A stretch of DNA of 42,489 nt, taken from Clostridiales bacterium. Lineage in GTDB: Bacteria; Bacillota; Clostridia; Lachnospirales; Lachnospiraceae. The stretch is from assembly GCA_023663185.1 (NCBI GenBank), contig JAMPHY010000001.1, positions 1 through 42,489 on the forward strand. The letters run 5' to 3'. Positions 1 to 8,611 of the stretch are shown piece by piece (the first letter of the stretch is position 1; each line of letters opens with the position of its first letter). The notes under the pieces were generated by a model that saw nothing but the letters and a program-made list of their open reading frames with translations, ran no database searches and had not been told where the DNA came from. A program made the translations under genes and the position numbers.

Positions 1-16
1 AAAGGAGGTAACAAGC

Positions 17-307
17 ATGAACAAATATGAATTAGCCGTTGTTGTTAGTGCGAAAGTCGAAGACGACGAAAGAGCAGCGATTGTAGAAAAATGCAAGGCT
101 CTTATCGAAAGATTCGGCGGACAAGTTACAAACGTTGACGACTGGGGTAAGAGAAGATTAGCATATGAGATTCAGAAAATGAAAGATGCTTTCTATTACT
201 TCATTCAGTTCGACGCTGAGAGCACTGTCCCGGCAGAAATCGAAAGCCGTGTTCGTATTATGGACAATGTAATCAGGTACTTGTGCGTAAGACAAGACGA
301 GAAATAG
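17..307 (+). CDS. rpsF: 30S ribosomal protein S6
   Basis: Ribosomal protein S6 of the small subunit, which pairs with S18 on the platform of the 30S particle. The 96-aa product has the family's usual length and begins MNKYELAVVVSAK, with the typical conserved stretch DDWGKRRLAYEIQKMKDAFY near residues 41-60. A strong ribosome binding site (AAAGGAGGT at 1-9) precedes the ATG. It is followed directly by ssb and rpsR, the conserved S6-SSB-S18 operon. The operon promoter and any S6:S18 autoregulatory leader lie outside the window. Confidence 0.97.
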   Translation: MNKYELAVVVSAKVEDDERAAIVEKCKALIERFGGQVTNVDDWGKRRLAYEIQKMKDAFYYFIQFDAESTVPAEIESRVRIMDNVIRYLCVRQDEK

Positions 308-323
308 TAGAAAGAGGTAATTG

Positions 324-764
324 ATGAATAAAGTTATACTTATGGGGCGTTTAACCCGTGATCCTGAAGTGAGATATTCACAGAATGATAGTGCAATGGC
401 GATTGCCAGATATACATTGGCGGTAGACCGCAGATTTAATCGTAACGGAGACGAAAACACCGCAGATTTTATTAACTGTGTTGCTTTTGGCAAGGCAGGA
501 GAATTTGCAGAGAAGTATTTCCATAAGGGAATTAAGATTGCGATTTCCGGACGTATTCAGACAGGCAGCTATACTAATAAGGACGGGGTTAAGGTATATA
601 CCACAGATGTAGTTGTTGATGAGCAGGAATTTGCTGAGAGTAAAAACAGCAGTTCCGCAGGCGACGGGGGATTCGCCGGTGGCAGCAGACCACAGCCGGC
701 AGACGCAGGCGATGGTTTCATGAATATTCCCGATGGAATAGACGAGGAGCTGCCATTCAATTAA
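324..764 (+). CDS. ssb: Single-stranded DNA-binding protein
   Basis: SSB coats single-stranded DNA during replication, repair and recombination. The OB fold covers about residues 1-105 (start MNKVILMGRLTRDPEVRYS). A Gly/Ser/Pro-rich flexible linker follows, and the acidic C-terminal tip DEELPF, which in this family docks partner proteins, ends with one extra Asn. I chose ATG 324 over the in-frame TTG at 321 because AAAGAGG at 311-317 is then 6 nt away. It sits 16 nt after rpsF and 24 nt before rpsR, so all three are probably co-transcribed. Confidence 0.97.
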   Translation: MNKVILMGRLTRDPEVRYSQNDSAMAIARYTLAVDRRFNRNGDENTADFINCVAFGKAGEFAEKYFHKGIKIAISGRIQTGSYTNKDGVKVYTTDVVVDEQEFAESKNSSSAGDGGFAGGSRPQPADAGDGFMNIPDGIDEELPFN

Positions 765-788
765 TCGAAATTGATAGGAGGTAATTAT

Positions 789-1052
789 ATGGCTTATACT
801 AAAACAGAAAAGCCTGATTTCGCTGCAAAAAGAAAAGGCGGAATGCACAGAAGAAAGAAAGTCTGTGTATTTTGCGGAAAAGATAATGTAATTGATTACA
901 AAGATGTCAATAAATTAAAAAGATATGTGTCTGAAAGAGGCAAAATTCTTCCCAGAAGAATTACAGGCAACTGTGCTAAGCACCAGAGAGCGCTTACAGT
1001 AGCAATCAAGCGTGCAAGACATGTAGCGTTGATGCCTTACGTTCAGGACTAA
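789..1052 (+). CDS. rpsR: 30S ribosomal protein S18, zinc-binding form
   Basis: S18, the 30S partner of S6. The 87-aa product keeps a full set of metal ligands, C26-x2-C29 and C62-x2-H65, so it is the zinc-binding (C+) form; many bacteria carry C- paralogues without these residues. ATG 789 is chosen because AGGAGGT at 776-782 lies 6 nt upstream; an in-frame upstream TTG at 771 would leave no binding site. It is the last gene of the rpsF-ssb-rpsR operon and is followed by an intrinsic terminator. Confidence 0.97.
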   Translation: MAYTKTEKPDFAAKRKGGMHRRKKVCVFCGKDNVIDYKDVNKLKRYVSERGKILPRRITGNCAKHQRALTVAIKRARHVALMPYVQD

Positions 1053-1090
1053 GCGGCGCTTAATATCAAAAGTGATTAGAGAGTGACAAT

Positions 1091-1122
1091 AAAGGCAGGG
1101 TTATACTCTGCCTTTAGTTTTT
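1091..1122 (+). terminator. Intrinsic terminator after rpsR
   Basis: Perfect 8-bp stem AAAGGCAG (1091-1098) / CTGCCTTT (1108-1115), 9-nt loop, then a T-rich tail. It closes the ribosomal operon. Confidence 0.85.
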
Positions 1123-1190
1123 AGTACAGGTTGAGTGAAGAAGTATAAGAAGCTTATGTCAGTACGAGGGAGAAAGGACAGGGCTGCTAT

Positions 1191-2270
1191 ATGAAGGATA
1201 ATCGTGATAATGGGAATGGTTTTACAAAGGAACATACGCTAATACTAAAAGGAATTTTGATTTTGATGCTGCTCTTTCATCATTTGTTTTATCCTGACGA
1301 GCTGCAGGAATATTCGGTAAATACATTTATTGAAGACCCGATACTACTGCTTTCATTAGTCACATGGTTTAAGATATGCGTTGCGGGCTTCTGCTTCATT
1401 ACTGCATATGGAATTACTAAGAAATTTATGAGCATACAGGAACTTAAATTTAACGATTATGCACAGGTGACGGCAAGCCGCCTGATTAAATTAGAAATGA
1501 CAATCTTCCCGGTATACATAATAGCGCTTCTGTATAAAACCCTCGTTATGCACATGAGCATGGACTATGGCTACAATATTGTGCAGAATGTAATATATGG
1601 GCTTTTTGATATGTTGGGGCTGGCGAACTATGCGGGAACTCCAACTATAAATGTTACATGGTGGTATCTTTCGTTAGCAATACTGCTCATCGTTTCGATG
1701 CCGCTTATTTATTATTTGTATTCTAAAGGCAGGTATCTGCTTATCGCTCCGGCATGTCTGCTTCCTGCGGTATTATTCATAAATACGGATGTCTTGTATA
1801 CGGAACTGCTTCCGGTAGCGTTTCTTGGAACTGCATTTGCATATGAAAACTGGTTTGAAAAGATAAAGAAATGGAATACTTCATGGAGAAAACCGCTTCT
1901 TTTTGCGGCAATGCTCTTATGCGGCTGGTTTTCGTTTGAACTGAATCGATATGTAAATTACGCATTAGCTTGGCTGCTTATATTTTTCCTGCCTATACTG
2001 GTTCAGGAATATATATCATATGTTCCGATTTTAAGCCATGTGCTAAAATTTATAGGGATACACGCGACAAATATTTTTATTATACATACGTTTATTTACC
2101 GCTACTTTTATGCCGGCGTCATATACGGTCTTTCTGATTCGTGGAAAATATATATGGCGGTATTGGCGTTTAGCCTGCTTGTTTCTGCGATAATTGAGAG
2201 CGCTAAAGCGTTACTTGGATATAATAATCTGATTAATTTATTATGCGATAAGGTTAAAAAGAAATTGTAG
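1191..2270 (+). CDS. Membrane acyltransferase, family 3-like
   Basis: A 359-aa polytopic membrane protein with about ten hydrophobic segments. The N-terminal pattern LKGILILMLLFHHLF, a hydrophobic helix ending in His, is typical of acyltransferase family 3 proteins, which move acyl groups onto sugars or other surface molecules. Substrate cannot be told from sequence. ATG 1191 follows AGAAAGGA at 1171-1178 with a rather long 12-nt spacing. The gene stands alone after the rpsR terminator and 109 nt before gdpP. A role in modifying envelope polysaccharide is inference from the family only. Confidence 0.75.
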   Translation: MKDNRDNGNGFTKEHTLILKGILILMLLFHHLFYPDELQEYSVNTFIEDPILLLSLVTWFKICVAGFCFITAYGITKKFMSIQELKFNDYAQVTASRLIKLEMTIFPVYIIALLYKTLVMHMSMDYGYNIVQNVIYGLFDMLGLANYAGTPTINVTWWYLSLAILLIVSMPLIYYLYSKGRYLLIAPACLLPAVLFINTDVLYTELLPVAFLGTAFAYENWFEKIKKWNTSWRKPLLFAAMLLCGWFSFELNRYVNYALAWLLIFFLPILVQEYISYVPILSHVLKFIGIHATNIFIIHTFIYRYFYAGVIYGLSDSWKIYMAVLAFSLLVSAIIESAKALLGYNNLINLLCDKVKKKL

Positions 2271-2379
2271 CAATATGTCGAAATGTGCGAAGAACCACAA
2301 TATATTGAGGTGGCGCAGATTTATCAAAAGTGATATACTTATTAGGGATTATGTCATATACAATAATTAAGAGGTTATA

Positions 2380-4434
2380 ATGAAAAACAGCGTAAAACTT
2401 AAAGGAAGATTGAAGTCATACTTACAATCCTCACTATATTTAGGATTTTTACTGATAGCTTTAAATGTTCTTATATATCTTATCGAGTATCGTGCAGGAA
2501 TACTGCTTACCTGTTTCGTTATTTTTTATTTTGCGATTATTATTTCTTTGATGTTCTATAATAAACCCATTATTATTAATGAGTTGATAAGTTTTGCCAC
2601 GCAGTACGGGCAGATACAGAGAAGACTGCTGCGGGATTTGGATCTTCCTCATGCTCTTCTTGATGACAACGGGAAGATAATTTGGACAAACATTGCCTTT
2701 GAGGAGGCTGTGAATAAAGAAAAAGGATATCGTAAATCCATAGCGTCTCTTTTTCCGTCGCTTACTAAGGACAAACTGCCGGGAACAGGCGGAGACGACG
2801 AGGTGGAAATCAGGCTTGATTACGGAGAACGCAATTATTTAGCGAAGCTCAAGAAGATTTCACTTAAAGAAATGGCTGAAAACAGTGATATTATCGAAGC
2901 AAAAGGCTATGACGGTTATCTGGTTGCACTGTACCTGTTTGATGAGACTGCATTGCAGATTGCTTTGCAGGAGGTAGACGACCAGAGTCTTGCGGTTGGC
3001 TTGATTTATCTTGATAACTATGAAGAAGCGCTAGAGAGTGTAGAGGAAGTGCGAAGGTCGCTTCTGATTGCGCTGATTGATAGAAAAGTAAATAAATATA
3101 TTGCGGCGCTAGACGGTATCTGTAAGAAGCTGGAGAAGGATAAATATCTTGTCATAATGAGAAAAAAGGCGGTATCCTTACTTCAAGAAAATCGTTTTGA
3201 TATCCTAGAAGACGTTAAGACTGTCAATATTGGTAATGAGATGGCTGTTACCATCAGTGTCGGAGTAGGGCTTAATGGACTTACTTATGCGCAGAACTAT
3301 GAATTTGCCAGAAACGCTATTGATTTAGCGTTGGGACGCGGCGGCGATCAAGCGGTAATGAAAATGCCTGAAAATATCATGTATTTTGGCGGTAAGAGTC
3401 AGCAGATAGAGAAGAGTACACGTGTCAAGGCGAGAGTCAAGGCTCATGCGCTTAAGGAAATTATATCGGTAAAAGACGAAATATATGTAATGGGACACAG
3501 TATGGGAGATACCGACAGTTTTGGCGCTTCGGTTGGAATTTATCGTATTGCTAAGACTTTGGGTAAAATGGCGCATATCGTTCTGGACAATGTTACCGCG
3601 TCGATGCAGCCGATGGTTGAAATATTTAAAGATAATGACGATTATGAACCTGATATGATTATTAACAGCGCGCAGGCGCTTGAAATGATTGGCGGCAATG
3701 CCGTGCTGGTAGTGGTTGACGTGAATAAGCCAAGCCTTACGGAATGTCCGGAGCTGCTTAAGAAATGTAAGTCAGTCGTAGTGCTCGACCATCACAGACA
3801 GGGTTCGGAAATAATTGAAAATGCCACCTTGTCATATACAGAGGCATATGCTTCATCTACTTGTGAGATGGTTTCAGAAATATTACAGTATACGAGCGAT
3901 AACATGAAGCTTAAATCAGAAGAAGCGGCATGTTTATATGCTGGTATTATGATTGACACTAATAACTTCATGACTAAGACAGGCGTAAGAACCTTTGAAG
4001 CAGCGGCATTCCTTAGAAGAAACGGAGCTGACGTAACATGGATACGCAAGCTTTTCCGCGATGATGCGGCTGAATATAAAGCTAAGGCGGACGCAGTCGG
4101 TCAGGCGGAAATCTATAGACAGGCATACGCTATTTCTGCATGTCATGGAGAGCATTTACAGAGTCCGACCGTAGTAGGCGCTCAGGCGGCGAACGAACTA
4201 TTGAATATCAAGGGAGTAAAAGCAAGCTTCGTTTTGACACAGTACAATGGACAGATATATATATCAGCCCGTTCCATCGATGAAGTCAACGTACAGGTAA
4301 TTATGGAACGAATGGGCGGCGGCGGTCATTTGACAATGGCAGGCTGCCAGTTAAAAGACAGTACTATAGAAGGCGGAATTATTGTAATTAAGAATACGCT
4401 TGATAAGATGATTGAAGAAGGAGAGCTGGATTAG
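2380..4434 (+). CDS. gdpP: Cyclic-di-AMP phosphodiesterase GdpP
   Basis: Membrane-bound enzyme that hydrolyses cyclic di-AMP to pApA. Order of parts in the 684 aa: two hydrophobic helices (about residues 17-55), a PAS-like region, a degenerate GGDEF domain (the normal GGDEF site reads EKDKY), then DHH and DHHA1 domains. Seen metal-site motifs are GHSMGDTD at 372-379, VVVDV, LDHH at 469-472 and GGGGH at 646-650. The degenerate GGDEF is normal for GdpP. It lies 44 nt before rplI and then dnaB, the same order as Bacillus yybT-rplI-dnaC. Confidence 0.95.
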   Translation: MKNSVKLKGRLKSYLQSSLYLGFLLIALNVLIYLIEYRAGILLTCFVIFYFAIIISLMFYNKPIIINELISFATQYGQIQRRLLRDLDLPHALLDDNGKIIWTNIAFEEAVNKEKGYRKSIASLFPSLTKDKLPGTGGDDEVEIRLDYGERNYLAKLKKISLKEMAENSDIIEAKGYDGYLVALYLFDETALQIALQEVDDQSLAVGLIYLDNYEEALESVEEVRRSLLIALIDRKVNKYIAALDGICKKLEKDKYLVIMRKKAVSLLQENRFDILEDVKTVNIGNEMAVTISVGVGLNGLTYAQNYEFARNAIDLALGRGGDQAVMKMPENIMYFGGKSQQIEKSTRVKARVKAHALKEIISVKDEIYVMGHSMGDTDSFGASVGIYRIAKTLGKMAHIVLDNVTASMQPMVEIFKDNDDYEPDMIINSAQALEMIGGNAVLVVVDVNKPSLTECPELLKKCKSVVVLDHHRQGSEIIENATLSYTEAYASSTCEMVSEILQYTSDNMKLKSEEAACLYAGIMIDTNNFMTKTGVRTFEAAAFLRRNGADVTWIRKLFRDDAAEYKAKADAVGQAEIYRQAYAISACHGEHLQSPTVVGAQAANELLNIKGVKASFVLTQYNGQIYISARSIDEVNVQVIMERMGGGGHLTMAGCQLKDSTIEGGIIVIKNTLDKMIEEGELD

Positions 4435-4478
4435 ATAAAGATATAGAGTTACGGTAAAAGAAAGGTGTGAAAATCGAA

Positions 4479-4925
4479 ATGAAGGTTATATTGACACAAG
4501 ATGTTAAGTCGTTAGGTAAAAAAGGCGAGGTTGTAAACGTCAGTGACGGATATGCACGTAATTTTATACTGCCCAAGAATTTGGGGCTAGAGGCTGACGC
4601 TAAAAACCTTAATGATTTGAAACTCCAAAAAGAGAGCGAGGCAAGAAAAGCTAAACAGCAGCTTGAGGCAGCACAGGAGATGGCTAAACTCTTAGAGGAC
4701 AAGGAAGTTACGCTTACTATGAAATCGGGCAAGGACGGAAAGGCTTTTGGTTCTATTTCTTCTAAGGAAATTGCAGCGGCGGCGAAGCAGCAATGTAATT
4801 TGGATTTGGATAAAAAGAAGATACAGCTTCCGGAAGCAATTAAAGCGCTTGGCGTATATGAAGTAGGTATTAAGCTTCACGCTAAGGTGACAGGTAAGCT
4901 TAAAGTAAAGATTATTGAAGGTTAG
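4479..4925 (+). CDS. rplI: 50S ribosomal protein L9
   Basis: L9 of the large ribosomal subunit, 148 aa, full length. It starts with the family-typical MKVILTQDVKSLGKKGEVV; an N-terminal RNA-binding domain, a long charged helix (about 40-75) and a C-terminal domain follow. The ATG at 4479 is preferred to GTG 4467 because the latter overlaps the AAAGGTG binding site and would add a non-conserved MKIE. It belongs to the gdpP-rplI-dnaB operon. Confidence 0.97.
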   Translation: MKVILTQDVKSLGKKGEVVNVSDGYARNFILPKNLGLEADAKNLNDLKLQKESEARKAKQQLEAAQEMAKLLEDKEVTLTMKSGKDGKAFGSISSKEIAAAAKQQCNLDLDKKKIQLPEAIKALGVYEVGIKLHAKVTGKLKVKIIEG

Positions 4926-4966
4926 AAAAAGTATTAGTCAGAAATACAAAAGGATGGGATTGGAAG

Positions 4967-6310
4967 ATGCCGCAGCCGATGGAAGAGGCTTTGTTAAAAA
5001 GAATATTGCCGCACAGTATTGAAGCGGAACAGTCGGTCATCGGCTCTATGATTATGGATAAGGAAGCGATTGTGATAGCTTCCGAAATTATCACCGGAGA
5101 TGACTTCTATAGCAGGCAGTACGGAATAGTTTTTGAAGCTATGATAGAACTGAATGACGAGGGCAGGCCGGTTGATTTAATAACTTTACAGGATAGGCTG
5201 AAAGAAAAAGACGTACCGCCGGAAGTCAGCAGTCTGGAATTTGTCAGGGAGCTTATAACTACAGTACCGACCTCGGCAAATATTAAATACTATGCCAATA
5301 TAGTAGCTGAGAAATCTGTACTGCGTAAGCTTATTAAGCTGAATGAAGAGATTGCGAATACCTGCTATGCAGGTAAAGAAAGCCTTGAAGTAATACTGGA
5401 GGATACGGAGAAAAGAGTATTCGATTTAGTACAGCGCAAGAATACCGGTGAGTTTGTGTCAATTAGAGAGATTGTCATGAACGCAATGGATAGAATTGAG
5501 CGGGCGTCGCACAATAAGGGTAATGTTACAGGCGTTGCAACCGGATTTATTGACTTGGACTATAAAACTGCCGGAATGCAGCCCGCGGACTTAATTCTCA
5601 TAGCGGCGAGGCCGTCTATGGGGAAGACTGCATTTGTGCTTAATATTGCTCAATACGTGGCATTTAAGCAGAACCAGACAGTAGCGATATTCAGCTTGGA
5701 AATGTCGAAGGAGCAGCTTGTGAACAGACTTTTTTCAATGGAGTCCAAAGTAGATTCGCAGCACCTTAGAACAGGAAACCTGTCTGACGATGAGTGGGAG
5801 AAATTGATAGAAAGTGCGGGCGTTATTGGAAAGTCCAATTTAATTATAGATGATACGCCGGGAATAAGCATTTCGGAACTGCGTTCTAAATGCCGTAAAT
5901 ACAAACTGGAACATAAACTGGAAATGATTATAATTGATTATTTGCAGTTAATGTCGGGAAGCGGACGTTCTACTGATTCAAGGCAGCAGGAGATTTCAGA
6001 TATCTCACGTTCGCTGAAAGCATTAGCAAGGGAGTTGAATGTACCGGTTATTGCCTTGTCACAGCTGAGCCGTGCAGTTGAGCAGAGACCGGACCACAGA
6101 CCAATGCTTTCTGATTTACGTGAATCCGGTGCGATTGAGCAGGACGCGGACGTAGTTATGTTTATTTATAGAGACGATTATTATAATAAGGATACGGAGA
6201 AGAAAAATATTGCGGAAATAATTATCGCCAAACAAAGAAACGGTCCTATCGGCACGGTAGAGCTGGTATGGCTGCCGGATTTTACAAAGTTTGGGAATTT
6301 GCAGAAATAA
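4967..6310 (+). CDS. dnaB: Replicative DNA helicase DnaB
   Basis: Hexameric 5'-3' replicative helicase, 447 aa, full length. The N-terminal primase-interaction domain (HSIEAEQSVIGSMI near residue 17) is followed by the RecA-like motor with Walker A ARPSMGKT ending at T221, Walker B IIIDYLQLM and the QLSR region. It is called DnaC in Bacillus naming. It follows rplI by 41 nt and precedes a terminator. Its likely loading partners, a DnaD-like protein and a DnaC/DnaI-like ATPase, are also in this window at 35-37 kb. Confidence 0.97.
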   Translation: MPQPMEEALLKRILPHSIEAEQSVIGSMIMDKEAIVIASEIITGDDFYSRQYGIVFEAMIELNDEGRPVDLITLQDRLKEKDVPPEVSSLEFVRELITTVPTSANIKYYANIVAEKSVLRKLIKLNEEIANTCYAGKESLEVILEDTEKRVFDLVQRKNTGEFVSIREIVMNAMDRIERASHNKGNVTGVATGFIDLDYKTAGMQPADLILIAARPSMGKTAFVLNIAQYVAFKQNQTVAIFSLEMSKEQLVNRLFSMESKVDSQHLRTGNLSDDEWEKLIESAGVIGKSNLIIDDTPGISISELRSKCRKYKLEHKLEMIIIDYLQLMSGSGRSTDSRQQEISDISRSLKALARELNVPVIALSQLSRAVEQRPDHRPMLSDLRESGAIEQDADVVMFIYRDDYYNKDTEKKNIAEIIIAKQRNGPIGTVELVWLPDFTKFGNLQK

Positions 6311-6335
6311 ATATTTTTAAATTAAGCATTTGCAC

Positions 6336-6369
6336 AAAAGAGACAAGCCTGATTGGTTGTCTCTTTTAT
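6336..6369 (+). terminator. Terminator after dnaB
   Basis: Perfect 11-bp stem AAAAGAGACAA (6336-6346) / TTGTCTCTTTT (6357-6367) with a 10-nt loop. The T run is short and lies mostly inside the stem. Confidence 0.8.
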
Positions 6370-6411
6370 GATTTTCGGTGCGGATTTTGTCGAAAGGGGA
6401 AGGAGATTAGT

Positions 6412-7023
6412 ATGGAATTAAAGCAGGAGACATTATTAATTTCAGAAACAGCAAAGCAGGTTGGGGTAGAAACTCATGTGCTTAGGTACTGGGAGGAGGA
6501 GTTGCAGCTTCCGATTAAGAGAAATGAAATGGGACACAGGTATTATACTGCTGAGGACGTTAAAAGGTTTAAAGAAATCAAGGTTATGAAAGAACAGGGA
6601 TTACAACTGAAAGCCATCAAGACCATTCTACAGAATGAAGGGCTTGAACTTGGAGAAAAGGAAGATAATGCCGCGGATTTCATGCTTGGTAAAAGGCAGA
6701 AATTTGTTGTCTCTTTATCGGAAGATAACGATAAGGAAGAAAAGGCAAAACGCCTGCAATATTTACTCCAACATATGATGACGGAAACGGTTAAAAATGC
6801 CAATAGAGAGTTGTGCGCTGAGATAAAGGAGAGCATATTAAAAGAACTGGACTACCAGTTCCGCATAAGAGAGGAACGTGAAGAAGAGCAATGGAAAAAA
6901 GAGGAAGAGCATTTCCGTAAAATAGATGAAATGCTTCGCGCAAGATATAATGGTAAAGAAAAGGCGCCCAAAATCAAACATGAAAAGAAGAGCAGGAAGA
7001 AGAACAGAATAGGTATTGTATAA
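6412..7023 (+). CDS. MerR-family transcriptional regulator
   Basis: A 203-aa DNA-binding regulator. Residues about 7-75 form a MerR winged helix (VETHVLRYWEEELQLPIKR, then GHRYYTAEDVKRFKEIKVM). A long charged coiled-coil region follows, ending in a very Lys/Arg-rich tail. No metal- or drug-binding cysteines are present, so the effector is unknown. ATG 6412 is chosen for AAGGAGA at 6400-6406; the longer in-frame reading from 6268 would run through dnaB and its terminator. It is a single-gene unit between two terminators. Confidence 0.85.
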   Translation: MELKQETLLISETAKQVGVETHVLRYWEEELQLPIKRNEMGHRYYTAEDVKRFKEIKVMKEQGLQLKAIKTILQNEGLELGEKEDNAADFMLGKRQKFVVSLSEDNDKEEKAKRLQYLLQHMMTETVKNANRELCAEIKESILKELDYQFRIREEREEEQWKKEEEHFRKIDEMLRARYNGKEKAPKIKHEKKSRKKNRIGIV

Positions 7024-7040
7024 TTAGTAAGAATATAAAA

Positions 7041-7072
7041 AGCATCCAACCGTTTTAAGCTGGATGCTCTTT
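7041..7072. terminator. Terminator between merR gene and ferredoxin gene
   Basis: Stem AGCATCCA (7041-7048) / TGGATGCT (7061-7068) with flanking A run and T run. It lies between convergent genes and probably works in both directions. Confidence 0.75.
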
Positions 7073-7089
7073 CATTTTGTTTGTTTTCT

Positions 7090-7260
7090 TTAACCCTGTG
7101 AAATAGCGCCGGTCGGGCAGGTTCCTGCACAAGAACCGCAATCAATACATTTATCAGGATCAATTTCAAATTTGCCGTCTCCCATACTGATTGCCCCTAC
7201 AGGACACTGTGCCTCGCAAGCTCCACATGCTACGCAGGCGTCTCCAATTACATATGCCAT
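7090..7260 (-). CDS. 2[4Fe-4S] ferredoxin
   Basis: A 56-aa clostridial-type ferredoxin. It has two complete cluster motifs: C9-x2-C12-x2-C15-x3-C19-P and C38-x2-C41-x2-C44-x3-C48-P, with the usual internal symmetry. It should carry low-potential electrons, for example for hydrogenases, Rnf or radical-SAM enzymes. A strong binding site (AAGGAGGG, 7268-7275 on the minus strand) precedes the ATG. A good promoter lies just upstream, so it can be transcribed independently of the pfl genes, although the location next to pflA suggests a shared anaerobic role. Confidence 0.93.
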   Translation of the reverse strand: MAYVIGDACVACGACEAQCPVGAISMGDGKFEIDPDKCIDCGSCAGTCPTGAISQG

Positions 7261-7304
7261 AATCTTACCCTCCTTATTAATAAATAATTATTAATTCACT
7301 CCCT

Positions 7305-7333
7305 ATTTTAATATAAAAGATGGGAATATACAA
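7305..7333 (-). promoter_or_regulatory. Predicted promoter of the ferredoxin gene
   Basis: Read on the minus strand: -35 TTGTAT (7328-7333), 17-nt spacer, -10 TAAAAT (7305-7310). It lies 44 nt upstream of the ferredoxin ATG. Confidence 0.55.
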
Positions 7334-7346
7334 GTCTGTCTTGCGG

Positions 7347-7445
7347 TTATTTCTCTTCGTCTTTTTTCTTTTTCAATTTTATAAGATTGCTTATAATAGC
7401 TATTCCCGCAACTACTACAAAAGCAACGGTGACAATTGTTTCCAT
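7347..7445 (-). CDS. Small single-pass membrane protein, 32 aa, unknown function
   Basis: A 32-aa reading frame. It begins METIVTVAFVVVAGIAII, a hydrophobic stretch long enough for one membrane helix, and ends in a strongly basic-then-acidic tail (KLKKKKDEEK). The start is supported by AAGGAGA at 7456-7462, 10 nt upstream. It begins only 24 nt after the pflA stop on the same strand, so it is likely translated from the pflA message. No Cys is present, so it is not a Cys-rich metal protein. Function unknown; a membrane anchor or regulator for a neighbouring enzyme is speculation. Confidence 0.6.
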   Translation of the reverse strand: METIVTVAFVVVAGIAIISNLIKLKKKKDEEK

Positions 7446-7469
7446 GATATACTTTTCTCCTTGTCTGTA

Positions 7470-8222
7470 CTATTGTTCCGCGCGGCGTTTGCGTATGCCT
7501 TCAAGGATCACTTCCTTCTTAGCAAGCAAGTCCTTCTTTTCCATCGCGGGTACTCCCTTTAGTTTATACTCGATACCGAGCTTTTTATATTTGCTCTCGC
7601 CCATAGTGTGATAGGGCAGCGCGTCTAATGCTTTAAGATTCTTGAACTGACCTATAAAATATCCAAGTTGATATAAATACTTATCATCATCGGTTAAGCC
7701 GGGAACGATTACATGGCGAATCCACATATCGACATTCTTCTCGTCCAAATATTTAGCAAAAGCGAGAATGCCGTCATTGGGCTGCGAAGTAAGTTCCTTG
7801 TGCTTTTCAGGATCAATATGCTTGATATCAAGCATTACAAGGTCTGTTAAAGTCATTAATTTATCAAGCTTTGCAAGCCATTCTGGATTAGCATTAGGTT
7901 TATAAGCTATACCGGAAGAGTCGATACAGGTATGAATACCTTTCTGTTTGGCAAGAGTGAAGAGGTCAAGAAGAAAATCGACCTGCATTAGCGGTTCTCC
8001 GCCGGTCACGGTGATACCGCCACCCTTGTAGAAGCTGATATTTCTTTCGTATTGTTCGATTATATATGCCGGTTCCATTAAGGTGCCGGAGTTCATTTCC
8101 CATGTGTCCGGATTATGACAATAAGCGCACCGCATAGGGCAGCCCTGAACAAAGACGACAAATCTGACGCCGGGACCATCTACTGTACCAAAACTTTCTA
8201 ATGAGTGAATTCTACCCTGCAT
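7470..8222 (-). CDS. pflA: Pyruvate formate-lyase activating enzyme
   Basis: Radical-SAM enzyme that installs the glycyl radical on pyruvate formate-lyase. The 250-aa product has the cluster motif C28-x3-C32-x2-C35 (GCPMRCAYC), the GGEP motif of the SAM site and the typical N-terminus HSLESFGTVDGPGVRF. I take ATG 8222, which has AAGAAAGGA at 8231-8239; the in-frame TTG at 8226-8228 would be only 2 nt from it. The gene is downstream of the split PFL genes but separated from them by two hairpins, so it may be expressed at a lower level. Its target glycine is on the separate 80-aa protein at 8336-8578. Confidence 0.95.
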   Translation of the reverse strand: MQGRIHSLESFGTVDGPGVRFVVFVQGCPMRCAYCHNPDTWEMNSGTLMEPAYIIEQYERNISFYKGGGITVTGGEPLMQVDFLLDLFTLAKQKGIHTCIDSSGIAYKPNANPEWLAKLDKLMTLTDLVMLDIKHIDPEKHKELTSQPNDGILAFAKYLDEKNVDMWIRHVIVPGLTDDDKYLYQLGYFIGQFKNLKALDALPYHTMGESKYKKLGIEYKLKGVPAMEKKDLLAKKEVILEGIRKRRAEQ

Positions 8223-8250
8223 ACTCAAATTCCTTTCTTATATAAATGTA

Positions 8251-8284
8251 CAGAACCTTGAAATTGCTTCCAAGGTTCTGTTTT
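8251..8284. terminator. Hairpin between the glycyl-radical subunit gene and pflA
   Basis: Perfect 10-bp inverted repeat CAGAACCTTG (8251-8260) / CAAGGTTCTG (8271-8280). The T run follows on the plus strand only, so on the minus strand it may be a partial terminator or an RNA-processing or stability hairpin lowering pflA output. Confidence 0.5.
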
Positions 8285-8310
8285 AATGCTAATAATTAAT
8301 ACTAACGTTC

Positions 8311-8330
8311 ATAAAAGCATAAGATGCTTT
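8311..8330 (-). terminator. Terminator-like hairpin after the glycyl-radical subunit gene
   Basis: On the minus strand a 7-bp stem AAAGCAT (8324-8330) / ATGCTTT (8314-8320) with a 3-nt loop, followed by TTTTATG, starts 5 nt after the stop codon. It is weak and likely allows readthrough into pflA. Confidence 0.5.
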
Positions 8331-8335
8331 AAGCA

Positions 8336-8578
8336 TTAGATACTTTCATGGAAAGTACGAGAGATAACATCTGCCTGCTGTTCCGGTGTCAGTTTGATGA
8401 AGTTTACTGCATATCCGGAAACGCGGATTGTAAGCTGAGGATAATTCTCAGGATGCTTCTGAGCGTCCAATAAAGTATCTCTGTTTAATACGTTTACGTT
8501 AAGGTGGTGTCCGCCTTTTGTTGCATAACCATCTAATAATGATACAAGGTTATCTACCTGTGCTGTGTTTGTTGCCAT
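8336..8578 (-). CDS. Free-standing glycyl-radical subunit of pyruvate formate-lyase
   Basis: An 80-aa protein that matches the C-terminal glycyl-radical domain of pyruvate formate-lyase along its length, including HLNVNV (25-30), [15 protein letters not shown] (46-60) and the C-terminal RTFHES. G55 in RVSGY is the residue that becomes the glycyl radical. YfiD/GrcA proteins have the same fold and repair oxygen-cleaved PFL. Here, however, the neighbouring PFL core lacks this domain, so the protein is probably an obligate subunit rather than a spare part. It has its own strong binding site (AAGGAGG, 8587-8593). Confidence 0.9.
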   Translation of the reverse strand: MATNTAQVDNLVSLLDGYATKGGHHLNVNVLNRDTLLDAQKHPENYPQLTIRVSGYAVNFIKLTPEQQADVISRTFHESI

Positions 8579-8611
8579 GTTAAATTCCTCCTTATATTAA
8601 TAACTATAATT

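Noticed and set aside
7320-7611. Two plus-strand reading frames over the pflA end
   Set aside because: They lie antisense to pflA and the 32-aa gene, lack SDs and have shadow-frame composition.
8336-8578. Radical-domain gene as an ordinary YfiD/GrcA repair protein
   Set aside because: GrcA works beside a full-length PFL; the adjacent PFL here has no radical domain. Still possible if a full-length PFL exists elsewhere in the genome.
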